From Dryococelus australis (Eukaryota > Arthropoda > Insecta > Phasmatodea > Phasmatidae), in the NCBI GenBank assembly GCA_029891345.1, contig CM056994.1, positions 59,055,251 through 59,119,250 on the forward strand: a DNA stretch of 64,000 nt. Direction: 5' to 3'. Shown here in pieces: positions 45,886 through 58,187 of this stretch. The translations under genes were made by a program, and so were the position numbers. Numbering within the stretch: the first letter of the stretch is position 1; the number at the start of each line of letters is the position of its first letter. The notes beneath the pieces are model-generated. The model saw only the letters and a list, made by a program, of their open reading frames with translations, was not told where the DNA came from and did no database searches.

Positions 45886-46590
45886 AACCTATGAGTCAAG
45901 TAGCAAGTGAAGTGGCTGTTGCAAATTTAAGGTTAAAATTACTAGGAAAGAAACAATCACCGAATCAGTCAGTGCAGGAAATAGTAGGATTCGTAGATGT
46001 TTTAGGGTGCCTCTGTGCAGAAGAGTGTTTTGCCCAAATAATGCTGTATTTTATCATTTACTCCCAAAAAATAATTGCTTTGCTCTTGCCACCAGGCTTA
46101 ATCCATGTTACAGCTTTTGCCCTTGGTAATTGATGTGGAACGTACCCTCAAAGATTTTTCGTTAGAGCAAATGGGTAACGAATTAAAGGCCACAGAGAAG
46201 GATGTAGAGAAAGTAGGACCCTTTAAAACTGTATTATTTGTGGTAAGAATAATCATTATGCCAAAGATTGTTTTCATAAAAAGTCAATTCTGGTGCTTCC
46301 TGTTCTTTAATAAATCATGATTTTTGTAACTTTTTATTGAATAACTAGCCAAAAGGACTCATTGTTGTGCAGAAAAATGCTGAAGAATGGCTTTCCCTTG
46401 CTAATGAGGATGTGGCAATTTTTTAAATTAAGATTGATAATTTCTCGTGGAAATTTCACTGTAGGAATTTTGCCTGGACTGTCACTATCTGTTACTTGGT
46501 GTAGATTTTCTGGGGAAAACACAGACTAGTATTAACGTAGCACAGAAGGCGTTACTGTTTGCTTTTTGTGTTTCTCAGCCTGTGTGCATT
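45886..46590 (+). pseudogene. Retroelement Gag-protease fragment with canonical zinc knuckle
   Basis: The Gag-like part reads VANLRLKLLGKKQSPNQSVQ and EIVGFVDVLG near 45910-46010, typical of the end of a gypsy capsid domain. At 46230-46271 a perfect knuckle C-II-C-GKNN-H-YAKD-C follows in another frame. Then DFLGKTQTSINVAQKALLFA (about 46505-46565) matches the '(G)xDFL.KT...I.V' end of gypsy proteases. Stops and frameshifts separate the parts. It differs from copies A-C, which have no such 4-residue spacing and carry PHD fingers, so it is another family. Confidence 0.6.
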
Positions 46591-49079
46591 TCTTCAAAAT
46601 GTTTCAATTTTCAGGTTATAACAGTACAGTAAAAAATGTATGATCATAGAACCCAGTTGTTTAGTTTTACTGATAACCACTGGAACGAGAAATTTTGTGG
46701 TATAATTTAAGATTTAAGAGGTATTGTTTGATAATGAGCAGTGTATTATATTCATCCTGTGTTTTCATTGGTTTTTAAGGGTTATCATCACTTGTTTTTA
46801 AAAAGGTTGTCTTCATTTGAAGATTCTGGGACTGCCCTTCGCTCTCTCACTCATGCTCATTTCATAAGGTTGTTCATGTTCATATAGGATTAAGATGTAC
46901 TAATGCTCATTTCGTGAGGGTTTTCACATTCATATACGTAGTTGTAATATGTGTTCATGCTCAGTTTCATCTTAGTGTGTCTCATTCCCATATAGATATT
47001 AAGCTGTATTTGATATACTTACCTATATATCGAGATCTGGAGGTGTGTATTTTATATAATGGTAAATGCACTATGTTTTTATACTTTGGGTTGTAAAGAA
47101 AATGGGACAATTTCATGTAGAGTTTAGGGTTGATCTTAAGGACTGTCATATATTTTGATCCCGATAATTGAGAAGTGTGGGATAGTGAGCTGCTGTTTGT
47201 TGTTACAACCTGGCGTGGTTGTCTTGATACTGGTGTATCTCTCTCGGTTTGTTCCGGTTGGAGCTGGATGATGAAGATGATGATCATCTGATGATGATGT
47301 CCTGGAGAAGAGATCAGGCCCTGCACCAAGCCTGGCCATCTTGGTGGAGATTCTGGCTAATCTCAGGTTCTTTCCCTAGATACTGTTTTTATGGGGGGGG
47401 GGGGGGTTGAATGGTGTCTCAAATTTTTTTGAGTCTCCCCCCACTCCCCAATTCCTCATCATTCTACTGCAGCGGTTGACCGTGCCTGAAGCGTGGGTTT
47501 GATCGGCACACATCATCAAGCAGCCACTACCTTGACTCTGTGGAAATTTCCACTGCTTACAAAGACTGACCTATATTTCACGTCCCTTCATGATTCTGTG
47601 ACGAAGTTTTCTTGCGTAGGCAAGAAAATGGTGACCAGCACGAAGGTTGTAGCGCACACGTTCGCTTAGGCTGCGAGCTCCGTCATCACTAGAGCGTATG
47701 ACTGCCTGAAGCCACGCCTCCCTGCTTGGGGTGTCACCAGCGGGCTGTGAGTTGGAGCATCACATCGCACTACACCATGTGGCAGCTGGCGCTTAACGTC
47801 ACCTCCAGCAGAAGAGAGTTGCAACAGAGGTTTTTGAAACATTGTACAAGAATACATCATATTCCTCGTTCAGGGATTGGCTTTCCAATTGTTGTTACCC
47901 CGATAGGGACAGTTTTTGTTTATATAAGATTGGGAGGGCGGGGTCATTCGAGAACAGAGAATGGCAGCCCCTGAGACTTCCATGCTAAGATTAGTAAATG
48001 AAAATTTTCAGGCTATGATGGTAATAATTATGGCCCATCAGGCTGGTAAAAAGGATATATTTTATGTCCGGTGACATGATCTGGTAGGCGCCATAAGCGT
48101 GCATAAAATTCATGACCTTGTCCTATTTTCAAATTTAGTCTGCAATTAATGTTTGAAATAATATTTTATTTTGCTCATCGACATTGTGGAAAACTTTTTA
48201 ATCAGCACATGTTTCACATAAAATTAAAGTTAAAGGTTTTGCAAACTTTTGAATATACCCACATGAGAAAAATCACAAAAATAATTGATCACGAGTTTAG
48301 CCATGCAGATGACATTTTATGTCATAGATTTTCTATTCTGTATTAAATTTCTAGAGTCTAAAAAAAGTGTTGGGGTCCATGTTTGGCATAGTAATTGTAG
48401 TTTTGTAAATCCAAATAAATGGTTTTTGAGGTGACAACTAGCCACATGAAATAAATGTAAAAGAGTTTTACCCAGTCAAGAGTAGAAAAAACTAACTGCA
48501 CTTTTGAGTAGAAATTAAATCTAATCATGTGTATTACACGCAAAGTTGTTTTTACCAGAAATTCTCAGAAATTGTTGTCATTTTAAAGTGAATGAATTTC
48601 ATCCAGGTGGAAGCAAATGTAGATGAGTTATTTTCAGAAAATTGATTTTCTTTTTCTTAGTCACTATTTTAGATGGCAGTATTCAATGAAATTTTAATTG
48701 AATAGAAATGTGAATTATGAGAAATAAATGTATACTTTACCAGATATGGTTTTGTCACAGATTTTAAGAGGCAAATCTAGAAGTTTGCTAAAGGTTATTC
48801 AATATTAAGAATGCAGTTTAATTGTTTTGCTTGGCACCATTTTAATGAATATTTATCTTGGAAAAGAAAGCCAAACGTATATAATATTTTTGCACAAAAT
48901 ATCAAATATCTATTTTTGTACTGTAACATTTTTGATGGTAAAAAAAAATAAAACAAGTCATGTGTTATGTTTTGTTGGTTAGTTGTAGGTATGCTTTTGC
49001 TCACTTTAAGATCTTTTTCACTTGTAAGGTTTATTAGGCCTGGTTTTATATAGCTCATTTCACGCCCTTGGGATGATGG
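46591..49079. other. Non-coding stretch with minisatellite and a TATA candidate
   Basis: Contains a three-copy minisatellite (46853-47010), a G run at about 47393-47406, and TATATAAGATTGGGAGGGCG at about 47920 followed by a 38-codon frame from 47961 (MAAPETSMLRLVNENFQAMM). I cannot say whether that is a gag start or chance. Confidence 0.35.
46853..47010 (+). repeat. Minisatellite, about 50-54 bp unit, three imperfect copies
   Basis: Units begin ATGCTCATTTCATAAGG (46853), ATGCTCATTTCGTGAGG (46903) and ATGCTCAGTTTCATC (46957), each followed by a TTCA(T/C).TTCATATA-like block. Confidence 0.55.
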
Positions 49080-49490
49080 TGTCGCAACCTGTTCCATAAA
49101 TATGCGAAGCTTGTGTCTGCGCCACCCGCGCTTATAGAGTACGCTGATATGTTATAAATGACTTGAACTGCTGCTCCACCGGCGATTGCCTTGGATACAT
49201 TCCCCCCTTCCCTTTTGCTGCCTACCTCTTAGCAATCCCCTCCACGTGTGTGCATCCGCGAGTTCCTGTGCTATGATTGGCTGTTGTAAATTCAGTGTGA
49301 ACGGGCTTTGCTTTCGAACAGAGTTCGTCCACTTCTACTCAGGTCAGCTCAGCAGCGTTAATACCTCTGTGGTATTACCTTATCGTAGGTCCGTGATAGA
49401 CTCTGTTCTACAGGCATAACCTCGCTCGAAATATCGAGCTGAAATTTATCCAGCAATGCACGCGTCGCACAATGAGGTGGGTTCGTAACA
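49080..49490 (+). promoter_or_regulatory. CpG-richer promoter-like patch (tentative)
   Basis: Against an AT-rich background this patch has many CpG dinucleotides, an inverted CCAAT box (ATGATTGGCTG at about 49274) and a later AATGAGGTGGGTTCG that could be a splice donor (49472). No protein frame is recognised. It could be a promoter with a non-coding first exon, or merely part of an unrecognised element. Confidence 0.22.
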
Positions 49491-52359
49491 TGTTGTAGTA
49501 ATTTTATGGTAAATTGAGTTAGGGTTTTATGTGAGTACTATATGTTTGCATTCTAAATTCTGTTTGGTTTTTCATGGAGTTTTCGAAATTTAAATTTGGA
49601 TTAACTTGTAGTATGTGGTGCCCATAGTTCCTTTTCTTTGACAAGTTTTTCCTGATAAGTAAACTTTAAACTCTTAGCTGCAGGTCACCTGAAATGTTCA
49701 TGGTGTTGAAATGGGACAAAATTGACTTGCGCTAGTTTGAGAGCTTTGAATAACCCACCTGCAAGTACACTTATTTGAGATTGTCGGTGCTTGAGTTGCT
49801 TTAATAAGTTTTAATTTGTATTTCGTAAATGTTTCTAAATGTCTCTTTATAGGTCAGATGGGTTGTTTAATATTTTCTAAGCATCAACTTTCCTTTAAAA
49901 TGAATTAAACGCTCCTAGTGGTTCTTGAGAGTAAAGATTCTCCTTTGTAACTTGATTTATTTTAATTGAGAGGCAACAAGATATCATGATACTCATTTAT
50001 TTAATCTTTGCTGTTCCTTTGATATGAGTATAGAGTATTTTTAATGTGTATTTTTATCATTTTATTAGACAGAAAAAACACACTTTAAAATATACATATT
50101 GTAACAGGTTACTTTCCTGTTCTCTCGTAGTTCACAGCAAACACTAACGGACTAGCGCAGCGTGAGTTGGAGACTTTGACTACGTAATAATGAAAGTTTT
50201 TTGATGCCAGGATTGCCAATAAATAAAAGAAGAAGTTGGATGTTTACTGGAGATTTATTGTCATCTCGGCAAAACAATTGACACTCGCAGCTGACAAACA
50301 AAAAAAGACAGATTTGCAGCCTTTACAAAACATAACTTCTCACCTCGAGAGTTACGAAGACGAGAGAGAACCATTACTTTTCTCTCCTGGTGCCCTATTG
50401 ACTCCTCGCACAGATGGGAAATAAATTTAATAGTTATTTTAAATGTTCAAAATAAAGAAAAAAATGGTTAAAGTCGTGGGCTCTGGTCGGTGCGAGTCAC
50501 GTGATCACACATTGCAGGTTTTCCGACTGACAGCTGACAAACGATCGTGCTGCGACGAACTGTTGTGATACTCGAGAAATGTCACGCTTCTTATATATTG
50601 GTAGAAAGTTTCCTCATTGAAAACATTGTTTTCGAACAGTCGGTCACGTCAGCCAAAAGTGACCTCTGTTATTTTCCTTGTTTCACCATGTCGTGCCTTG
50701 CGGGGGTGATGTTGATGACGTCTGTTGTTGACGTCTGTTACTACTGATGAAATGAGGAAAGAAAAATTACAAATTTGGAAACACAAAAATATATGAAATA
50801 CAAATAAGTTGTCATTGCCACGACCTTTCACATATGACATGAATTACTATCCTTGACTGATATATAGACAATTGAAATACTTCTCGAATATACCAATTAT
50901 ATATATGTAGCTGCAATGCTACAATATTAAAACACAATTGACATGCTTTGTATTGACAACGTCAATGCAAAGCAAAATATGTAACATAGTACAGAAATAA
51001 TATACAGAATTTAAAGTATTTAAATTTAAGGTAGATAATTTTTGACACTTGTGAAATTATTTATTTTCAATAGAATAAAATAATTTTCCAGTAAAAAGCA
51101 TCACACTCATAAATTTAAAAACTACACTACAAGTACATTTACTTATGCCTAATACAAATAGTAAAACCTACACACTTCAGTTACAGAACTTACAGAATAT
51201 TGTATTTCCATAGGTAGTGTGTAACCCATCAAATTTATATTGTTCAGTCTTTTCCTGCACCGATACTCTGTTCCTTCCCATTTTACTTATTTGTAGTGTG
51301 CCGTTAGATACATAACTTAAAATAAAAACATCGCCAAGACATGTAAACATTAACAAAAAGTGAATGGTACAACGGCAGGAATGCCAACTGAATAACTTAG
51401 ATACATTGGAATAAATAACGAAACCACAATAAAAATAGTCTCCACATCAATGTTACAAAATTCTTGCATTTGCTTATTTGATAACAAAAAAATAGCGCGA
51501 ACAAATGTGACCATTCTAAATTGCGGTTAGTTTTTGATGACTGTATGCGAGCATTTTACATCTTGTTATTTTGACTAGAGTTTTCACTGCTTATTTGTTT
51601 CGTTAATCTATGTTACATATATGGTAAATATAGTGACCAGTAGTCTTGTACGCTGTTTGTTCACAATATATCTGGTGTTGCAATCCTTTTCTTTTAAGTA
51701 CTTGGCACACTATAAAAATGTAAACTGTGAAGAATTAAATGAGTAAAAATAATTAAAATGTATTGGCACCCAAAGTAAAATAAATACTCTAATGCTTTCA
51801 AAATTCCACTTTGTTAGGCCTACCTTTTGCACTGGTATGTATTCCACACGTTTATGAGTGTTCTAAAATAAATATAAAGGAGTGATTGAATTGAAATAAT
51901 CGTTGCTTGGTATTTATGTGCAATTTTTTGCAACTATTTTGGAGTTTTAAACAAAATTCACCAAAATAGCATTTTGAAAGAAATGTAGCAAAAAATTGCA
52001 TTTACACCAAATTCATGTGGCTGAAACCTCTTTCACAACTGGCTGTTGAAACTGGTAGAACAGGGGCAACTTTGAGGAGCTTCAAAAGAACAAGAAACCT
52101 ATTACCATTTGACATTGCCTTCCCCAATAAATCTGTTGATGACAATCCTTTTGTACATATCTTAAATTCATACTATTCATCCAGGGCTTTTTGAAACAGG
52201 TCTTCTTTGTCATGTTGCAGAAGGTCTTTGTAATCAGATACAAGTACTGTCACTTCTTTTTTACCAAAACTGTTAAAAAAGTTTCTGGCCATGTGAAAGT
52301 ATAGAATATCGACAATGATGTTAACACTGCATCTGTGGCTGTTTTTGAAAATTGTCCCT
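49491..52359. other. Non-coding stretch, nothing recognised
   Basis: AT-rich with scattered open frames of 60-75 codons that show no known motifs. No RNA genes seen. Confidence 0.4.
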
Positions 52360-52969
52360 AGTAGAAGACTATTGCAGATATTGGCGCAACTCAATAATTT
52401 AACTGAAATTCACGCAAATTTCTCACTTTCAAGCAACATATTTTCAGTATCTTCTGAAAACATGATTCATCTCTTCAATTTCACCCTCAAAATCAAGATA
52501 ATTTGACCGATATCTGCATTCTCAATCAAATGCACTTTTTTTAAAAACATACCTGTTCACTCTTTGATCAGTGGTCCATTTTCAGGCTGAATGAGGCTAA
52601 AGTTAGATCAAAAGGCAAATATTTCCTTTAAATTTGAAAATATTTCACAAGAAAAGTATGAAAATTCTTGGAATTTCATCAAAGAGATGATGATTTGGCT
52701 CGAAAATTAGTCTTTATAGAACCACACACAAAGAGTAAAAAAAGTTGAAAACTGATTTTGATTTGCGCTTTGAAAAATTTGACGGGGAATTAGAAATTAT
52801 TTTGAATTTAGCTTGAAATAGGTTGAATTTTAGTTAAAAATTTTCAGTTGCGCCAATATCTGTGAAAGATTTGATGCTGGGATTAGAAATTTGATAGAAT
52901 TTAGTGTGAAATTGATTGAATTTTAGTTGAATTACTGAACTGTGTCAAGATCTGCTATAGTCTTCTACT
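52360..52969. mobile_element. Foldback/MITE-like element, 610 bp
   Basis: The left end AGTAGAAGACTATTGCAGAT and the reverse complement of the right end AGTAGAAGACTATAGCAGAT are nearly identical. Similarity continues inward for about 80 bases (GCGCAACTCAATAATTTAAC versus CACAGTTCAGTAATTCAAC). A further inverted copy of ATATTGGCGCAACT lies at about 52848. The centre is AT-rich and non-coding. No clear target duplication, so the class is unknown. Confidence 0.6.
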
Positions 52970-53243
52970 GAATTTATAAAAAAGTGTACATATTTGTGTA
53001 CATATTTGAAAAACACAAAGGTTTACAAGCAAATTAATGTAGACACCAGGGACCTTATGTTTTTGGAGTTTACAGATATCTATATTGTGCCAGGGACTCC
53101 ATTTTTTTATTTTCGGCCATATTTTAGCACCAACAAAACTCCAATTGGAGAAATCCATCACCCCATCCACCGGCTGGCCTTTTTTTTATATTTATTTTTT
53201 AGTGGAGCGTGAAGGATTTTTTTTATGCATCAATACTGGATTT

Positions 53244-53284
53244 TGATATATATATATATAAAATATATATATCAATACTGATTG

Positions 53285-53318
<34 letters not shown>

Positions 53319-53332
53319 TATATATATATAAT
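53244..53332. repeat. (TA)n microsatellite
   Basis: Three TA tracts separated by short interruptions, one copied with the phrase ATCAATACTG, suggesting local duplication. Confidence 0.9.
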
Positions 53333-53421
53333 ATGGGCAAGAGCAATGAAATGGTTTTTGGCTCAAATTTTTAATGGTTTGGTAGTATATTTAATAGTGT
53401 GGTGCCTTTTCACACAAATTA

Positions 53422-53497
53422 TCCTCTCAACCGGGGATTGAACCCCGAATTCCGAATTACAAGCCAAGCACCCAACCACTGAGTCGAGCGAGGCACC
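53422..53497 (-). repeat. tRNA-like sequence (Thr-UGU-like pseudogene or SINE head)
   Basis: The minus strand gives a 76-base cloverleaf-like sequence: CTCAGTGGTTGGGTGC-type D arm, an anticodon-loop CTTGTAA (anticodon TGT), and a perfect T arm GGGGTTCAATCCCC. The acceptor stem pairs only partly and the anticodon stem is mismatched, so it is unlikely to be a working tRNA. Confidence 0.5.
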
Positions 53498-53869
53498 GAT
53501 TAAAATGCTGCATGTGGTGAGCTACAATGTTAATAATGGAAGTGTCCGATGCTTGGCAAAGAAATAATTTTATTTACTCTCGCAGCAGTGATTTGTAGTG
53601 CGTAGCTCGTCGAGAGCAGCGTGGTTGAAATATCAGCACAGCATAATAACATATTTCCTGTTGTGGATAGAACTCACCGGCGAGAAAAACTTGCACCACT
53701 GAGGTCACAGTACGCCGCAGTTCAGCTGCGAACAAGAGTGTAGATTTTTTTTTTTTCTCACTACGAGAATGTACTGCAGTTCAGTAAATGAAGAAGATAA
53801 GCTAATTTGTAAAAATTATTGCCAGTCACAGCTGCGCAACTACACAAATATTGAATTCACAAGAGAGAG
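53498..53869. other. Spacer before the right virus-like element
   Basis: No gene. Balanced composition to about 53750, then a T run and AT-rich DNA. The edge of the right element probably lies just outside the ATPase stop at 53870. No terminal repeat recognised. Confidence 0.3.
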
Positions 53870-54574
53870 TTAAAATATAAGAATTTTTATGTGATTTCTG
53901 TCCTTCCCATTGTTAATTTTTCTACATAAATTAAATGTTAAAAACCATAATTTTCATCTCAGCACTTGGCACATATCTCTTTAAATTTCTCAAAACTCAC
54001 ATCTCCACCAACAAAATCGCTATATGTGTGCGTGTGCGCGTGCGTGCGTGCCAGTCGAATTTGTTTCATCTTGTCAAAATATACACACAAAATTTGTTTT
54101 TTCTCATACTAATTGCTTGGGGGCTCTGGAATATGTCTACGCAAGATAACCATCATGTATATTTTTATGGTGGCCTCTAGTAAAATATCCGCGGACTACA
54201 ACTTGCTCATCCTATATTACATCATCAAAAATTACAAGAGAATTATTTTCACATTGATCTAATGAAACCATTTCACAATTGCTACTTTTAAAATAAGCCA
54301 TTTTTTCATAATTTTTTTTGGATATCACTTCAAATTCTCCTTGTAATTGAATATATTTTGGTTGATTCAAACTTTTAGAGCAAACATAGAGGTTATTAAA
54401 ATTTAGCCATCCTGCCTTATAAATAAAATTAATAATTAAATTGGTCTTCACACTGTTTGCTTGGCCCTACAATCAACCCTCTAATATTATCGAGCAATAA
54501 CTCGCCATTTTTTTTAAATTTCTTTGAAGTTTCCTCAGAAATTAAATCACCAACACCCCAGTCAACGTTTTTCA
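53870..54574 (-). pseudogene. FtsK/HerA (A32-like) DNA-packaging ATPase of the right virus-like element, decayed
   Basis: Starts at ATG 54574 (MKNVDWGVGDLISEETSKKF). Next comes a damaged Walker A: GLIVGPS then, one frame over, KTNLIINFIYKAGWLNFNNL. YVCSKSLNQPKYIQLQ follows, then Walker B NSLVIFDDVI (about 54215), YFTRGHHKNI, PKQLV, and a tail with VSFEKFKEICAKC and NYGFLTFNL ending at 53870. The order equals that of Polinton-type packaging ATPases, which pump DNA into capsids. A (TG)n tract at about 54026-54053 sits inside the coding part. Three or more frameshifts. Its start is 26 bases from that of the divergent penton-like gene. Confidence 0.75.
54026..54053. repeat. (TG)n tract inside the ATPase pseudogene
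   Basis: GTGTGCGTGTGCGCGTGCGTGCGTG interrupts the ATPase reading frame between the PKQLV segment and the VSFEKF tail. It suggests microsatellite growth after the gene lost function. Confidence 0.7.
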
Positions 54575-54600
54575 TTTAATTACAATAATTTTTCTAATAA

Positions 54601-55281
54601 ATGGATAGTAATAAAGTTTTCAAGTTAACAAACAATAATTCTATTCTTAGGAAGAAACTTCACTATGATATAATTCATAAAGATAAATCGATAGCATTTT
54701 AATTAGTTTTCATGCAAAATTTTTAACTCCAAATGTGGAGAATAATACTATAACTACAATTGAAAAAATGTGTTCTGTTGTTGATAAAAATACAGTTATA
54801 AATATTCCCAGAGGTTAATATGATGTTGAATCTTTGAAAGAAGCTGTAAATTTGATTGAACCATTTTCAACAAACAGAATTGTAATAACAACAGACAGTA
54901 TAAAAAATAGAATAACAATTAAAACCAAGTTTAATATTAAACTTGTTGATCACTTATCTGATATTCTCTGTTTTGAAAGAAAATTAACTATTGAAAAAGA
55001 CAAATTTGTGGTGGGCATTAAATTGCCTAATTTTAATCCATATTCATTGTAACTTGGCATATGGCGTGTTTAAAAAATATGATGAATCTAACCACTTGGA
55101 GACTAATATAATTGCTAGTTTTCCACCAAAAACTATGTTTGGTTTTAGAGACTCCAATTTTTTATAGAATAAACAATGAGCAATTTAATAACATTTTCTT
55201 TTAGAAATTAGATACGAAAATCGAAATTTAATTGATTTTGATGGTTCTGACATTGTTGTTTTGGAAATTAAAGAAGTTTAA
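54601..55281 (+). pseudogene. Penton-like minor capsid candidate of the right virus-like element, decayed
   Basis: From ATG 54601 the plus strand gives MDSNKVFKLTNNNSILRKKL, then after a frameshift VVDKNTVINIPRG and DVESLKEAVNLI, then RIVITTDSIKNRITIKTKFN, LVDHLSDILCFERKL, IASFPPKTMFGFRDSNF and NRNLIDFDGSDIVVLEIKEV, ending at 55281. The pattern 'IP.G.Y....L...I', 'I.I....N.T.....', 'L...LGF', and a final '(N/R)LIDF.GE.I...L.I' beta strand resembles the penton-like or minor capsid protein of arthropod Polinton-like elements. About four breaks. It diverges from the ATPase and converges on the DNA polymerase. The capsid role is inferred. Confidence 0.5.
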
Positions 55282-55376
55282 AATATAAAAATTTTCTTTC
55301 AAAAATATGATTTTAAATATTTTTCTTAATAATCGCACCTCTCATTAATAAACTATAAAATTTTTCTTTCAGAAAT

Positions 55377-55403
55377 AGGTGGTATGGAAAATGCATACCA
55401 CCT
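55377..55403. terminator. Intergenic hairpin 1 (10 bp perfect stem)
   Basis: AGGTGGTATG / CATACCACCT with a 7-base loop, preceded by TTTTTCTTTCAGAAAT and followed by CTAATTAATAAA. It lies between two convergent genes, where a 3'-end or terminator element would be expected. Confidence 0.5.
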
Positions 55404-55439
55404 CTAATTAATAAAAGATAAAACTTTTCTTTTGGAAAT

Positions 55440-55466
55440 AGGTGGGATGAGTTTTTCATCCCACCT
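55440..55466. terminator. Intergenic hairpin 2 (10 bp perfect stem)
   Basis: AGGTGGGATG / CATCCCACCT with a 7-base loop, in the same flanks as hairpin 1 (CTTTTGGAAAT before, ATCATTAATAAA after), 63 bases downstream. The stem differs from hairpin 1 at two positions with compensating changes (TA to GA on one arm, TA to TC on the other), so pairing is conserved. Confidence 0.5.
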
Positions 55467-57181
55467 ATCATTAATAAAATTATAAATTTTGATATCCATA
55501 TAGCAAAATATCAATTTTATATTCTAGTATAATTCTCTTGTTATCACAAGGACTTAGTTATCAAAATTAATTTTGTTGTTGACAACACATTTTCACACTT
55601 TTTGCTCTTTTGTTTTGTTTATCCTCAACTCTGTATGCATACATCTTTGCTCGTAAACCAACAAATTCTTTAATTACATTGCCATTACACCCATCTTTCA
55701 TTTTGCCTAAAAAAATTTTGTTTATTTGTGGCATGTTATAAATATTGTCTTTTGGATGATCACTCGTGTCAAATTGATGTAACACTGACTTCATGTCTTC
55801 ATAAAAATCTTCTGTTTTAATGTTATAAAAATAGAGTCGGTACCTTGAAAACAATTCAATTTTTGGCTTCATAATTTTATGGTGGAAATCATACATCAAT
55901 TCTTTAGAAATTTCCTAAATGGCCATCCCCACATACATTGGCTTATTAAATTTTACATTAGTTTTAATTCATTTGAAGATTCTCATTAAATATAGTACTT
56001 TTCTTCAAATTTGGCTTGGCCACTAATTTCTTGCAAATTTTTTCACTTGAAACCAGCCTTGTATCTACTCTGTTTCTTATATTCTCCATTGTTTTACCAA
56101 AGCTAGAATTATTAATCAGTTTATAAAAGTCTTTTTCAAAATTATTTTTTTACATTATTCCTCATCATTGCGTTGAAACCATGTAATTCTTTAACCAATC
56201 AGATTGATTGAATGTCAATATTCTGTGAATTTTTGTAAGCTTCAGTTCATTATTTAGGCACTGTTTCAAACTACGTTATTGTAGTATATATTTTTCTTTT
56301 TTATGTAAAGTTGTTAATAAGCTTGGATTCATTGGTACCTGGAACTAACTTATTTTCTGGACAAAATGGAAGATCTTTATGTAAATTATGTAGTTCTTGT
56401 GGATATTCTAAATCAACTTCTAATATAACCAAACTCAGAATCATTCTCCAAATCCATAATTTTTTTTTTCACTCCAATACTCTAAATCATTTAATGTACC
56501 CACTCGAAATCACCATATGGTATATGCTGAGATATTGCCCAACCATGTAAATTATTCACATCAAGATAAGCTAAATAATTTGATTCTTGATTTGGATTAA
56601 AATCTTCCAAATATTTATTTGTTTTAACATCGCTTACAACATTGTGAAATACCACCTCGAATTCATTTTTCAATCATTAAAATCATATAATCATGTAATA
56701 AATCTAATGATAGTTTAGTGATTTTTAACATTGCATCCCACAATAAAACCTGGTGCTGTAAAATACCACACAGGGTCTAGACCATAAGAATTTATGTGTG
56801 TGTCTAAAATTTTCAAATATTTCTGCTTACAATAGTATATCACTTTTTAAATATAAATCATGGTATTCAGCAAGATGTTTAATATTAAATTGGTTCCGTA
56901 TATTTCTTGCATGTTCATATTCATTATTAGATATACGATTTTTGTTTGATTTATTGTAAAATTCACTCTTTGGAGAAAATTGAGTTTCGTTAAATTTTTT
57001 TAAATTATCCATATAACCATAAGGGTAAACACCTTTTTTAATAACCAAATCTAATTTATCTTCTGGAAAATGTTTTGTGTGTGTTTCATTTGTTCTTTAG
57101 TTAAATTAGACGATAATTGATCTAAACTACTAGCCATAAATTTGAATGTGTCTATAAATCACATCTTCAAATTTTCTGGTG

Positions 57182-57245
<64 letters not shown>
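57182..57245. repeat. (TA)n followed by (CA)n inside the polymerase pseudogene
   Basis: A TA run to about 57213 passes into CA repeats to about 57243, interrupting the polymerase between the endonuclease-like and KGVYPY segments. Confidence 0.9.
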
Positions 57246-58187
57246 AAAAAAAGTTATCAACTTTTCTTCATTATTCGCAAGTAAATCAATCTTTTTTTCA
57301 TTATATCCTAACTCGTTAATGAATAAGTGAGCATCATAACCAGCTCAGTTATGAAAAAAATTGGTACTAAATTTGGTAATTTTTATTGTAATTTACAATT
57401 GTTGCATGTTGACTTAATAAATTTTCCACTTATCTGATCATGATGATGCACTTTTTTATTGCCCTTAGAATATTCACACTTACATATAGTGCATTTTTTT
57501 GATTTCCTATATAATTTTTTTCTTTTGTTAGTGGGTGCATTGGTTCAATTTGTATATATATTTCACCAATTTCTTCTACTTCCCTTTTTATTGATTGTAT
57601 AAAAATTTGATGTGCATTTTGACTTATACAACTGGTGGCTTATAATCACTATAAGCAGATACAATATAACATAAACCAGAAGCTTCATGTAATTGATATT
57701 TCATTGTATATGATTCGTCATTCAATTTTAAATCACTGTTATTTATTTGCTGATTTGTAAGTTTATATTTTTCTTTGAGTATTTCTTTGTAAAGACCATT
57801 ATCATTGTCATATTCTGTTAAAACGTAATATTTTTTGATTAAGTTAAATTTTTTTATTTCTCTTGGATTTGGTGGTTGATATTTTCTTCAAAATTGACTC
57901 AAAATCTGCATACATTGCGAATGGGACTTTTGTAGTGTGTTTTATATTTTAAAATTTTGTGTGTTCGTCTTTTGAAGGCAAGATTGTCTTCACCGGTTCA
58001 TTTTTTGAACAATCTTCTGTGTGTTTATTTAATTTCTCTTGAGAATAAAAAAATTGAAGACATATCGCAAATATAAATTTTACTTTTGTGTTTACTTTTT
58101 TGTGCTGAAAGCAACTTCTATAAATCTTTTATCGAACAATAATGCGAGTATTCACTATTTTTAAAATAAAGGAAATTTATGAGTTGG

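Noticed and set aside
47961-48080. gag start after a TATA box
   Set aside because: Only 38 codons, no Gag motif and no primer-binding site nearby; left as a note in the surrounding stretch.
53422-53497. Functional tRNA-Thr gene
   Set aside because: The T arm is perfect but the acceptor and anticodon stems are mismatched; called tRNA-like or SINE head instead.
55300-55540. CRISPR-like or satellite array
   Set aside because: Only two or three units, each a hairpin with gene-end context in a eukaryotic element; no spacer structure.
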